Source of the DNA: Oscillospiraceae bacterium
GTDB taxonomy: Bacteria > Bacillota > Clostridia > Oscillospirales > Oscillospiraceae
Reading direction: 5' to 3'
DNA: 7,257 nucleotides
Assembly (NCBI GenBank): GCA_016293265.1
Contig: JAEDEN010000077.1
Location: 1 to 7,257, forward strand
The position numbers were made by a program, and so were the translations under genes. How positions within the stretch are numbered: position 1 is the stretch's first letter; the number at the start of each line of letters is the position of its first letter. The notes beneath the pieces were generated by a model. That model was not told where the DNA came from. It did not search any database and worked only from the letters and a program-made list of their open reading frames with translations. Shown here piece by piece: positions 7,141 through 7,257 of this stretch.

Positions 7141-7148
7141 AAAAGGCG

Positions 7149-7154
7149 CCTCCT
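7149..7154 (-). promoter_or_regulatory. Ribosome binding site deciding the dnaX start
   Basis: AGGAGG on the minus strand lies 8 bases from ATG 7140, within a GGAGGGAGGAGG run. It sits just after the hairpin at 7161-7188 and rules out the longer frame start at 7224. Confidence 0.88.
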
Positions 7155-7160
7155 CCCTCC

Positions 7161-7188
7161 AAAAATGCAGAATGATCCTCCGTCTGCA
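7161..7188 (-). terminator. Rho-independent terminator-like hairpin between SRP RNA and dnaX
   Basis: On the minus strand TGCAGA (7188-7183) pairs perfectly with TCTGCA (7171-7166) around an 11-base loop, followed by five T (7165-7161). The stem is only 6 bp, so termination may be partial. It would give the SRP RNA a defined 3' end and could let some transcription run on into dnaX, for which no separate promoter is visible in the 20 bases that remain. Confidence 0.6.
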
Positions 7189-7196
7189 GCTGCGGA

Positions 7197-7257
7197 ACCG
7201 GCGCCCTCGCGGCACATGGAACATCCCGCTTAATGCTGCTCGGTTCCCCGCCTGACA
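7197..7257 (-). ncRNA. ffs: Signal recognition particle RNA (4.5S-like, small type), 3' half, cut by window edge
   Basis: RNA scaffold of the signal recognition particle, which with Ffh delivers ribosomes making membrane proteins to the translocon. Read on the minus strand from 7257, the conserved helix 8 is visible: GTCAGG (7256-7251), then stem CGG (7250-7248), the GGAA tetraloop (7247-7244), CCG (7243-7241) and AGCAGC (7240-7235). This is the same layout as E. coli GTCAGG-TCC-GGAA-GGA-AGCAGC. The following 38 bases (to about 7197) include GTGCCGCGAGGG, like the 3' arm of bacterial SRP RNAs. The 5' half lies outside the window. Only about 60 bases separate the tetraloop from the terminator stem, so a small RNA without an Alu domain is inferred. 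The 3' end is approximate. Position upstream of dnaX is the common arrangement in Bacillota. Confidence 0.85.

Overview
The window looks like a chromosomal segment of a GC-rich member of the Bacillota, probably class Clostridia and possibly a relative of Oscillibacter, Flavonifractor or Lawsonibacter. That placement is inference. It rests on strong AGGAGG-type ribosome binding sites, SigA-like promoters, an ATP-type PEP carboxykinase, a SpoVK/CbbX-like AAA+ ATPase, and a small SRP RNA just upstream of dnaX-ybaB. No mobile element, CRISPR array, tRNA or phage gene was seen.

Layout from left to right. (1) Bases 1-895, minus strand: the N-terminal 298 codons of pckA, running off the left edge. 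A 187-base leader and promoter region lies upstream of it. (2) Bases 1083-4058, minus strand: a tight four-gene operon read in the order apbE, NusG-domain-II protein (EetA-like), Gx transporter family membrane protein (EetB-like), single-domain AAA+ ATPase. Junctions overlap or are only 5-12 bases, and one good promoter lies at 4091-4119. (3) Bases 4162-4988, plus strand: a divergent promoter and an unrecognised polytopic membrane protein. A bidirectional terminator follows at 4998-5028. (4) Bases 5046-7257, minus strand: the 3' half of the SRP RNA gene, a terminator-like hairpin, then dnaX and ybaB. The usual third partner recR is not next to ybaB.

How the genes may work together. ApbE-type proteins attach FMN covalently to extracytoplasmic redox proteins. 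NusG-II and Gx proteins resemble EetA and EetB of the flavin-based extracellular electron transfer locus of Listeria and relatives. The operon is therefore best read as a reduced, envelope-located flavin/redox module with an AAA+ remodelling ATPase appended. No NADH dehydrogenase, demethylmenaquinone enzyme or flavinylation target is visible here. dnaX, ybaB and SRP RNA are housekeeping genes, and pckA is central carbon metabolism.

Most of the window is ordinary core genome. The parts most worth a second look are the apbE/EetA/EetB/AAA+ arrangement, the orphan 8-TM protein divergent from it, and the edge-truncated SRP RNA that a protein-only annotation would miss.
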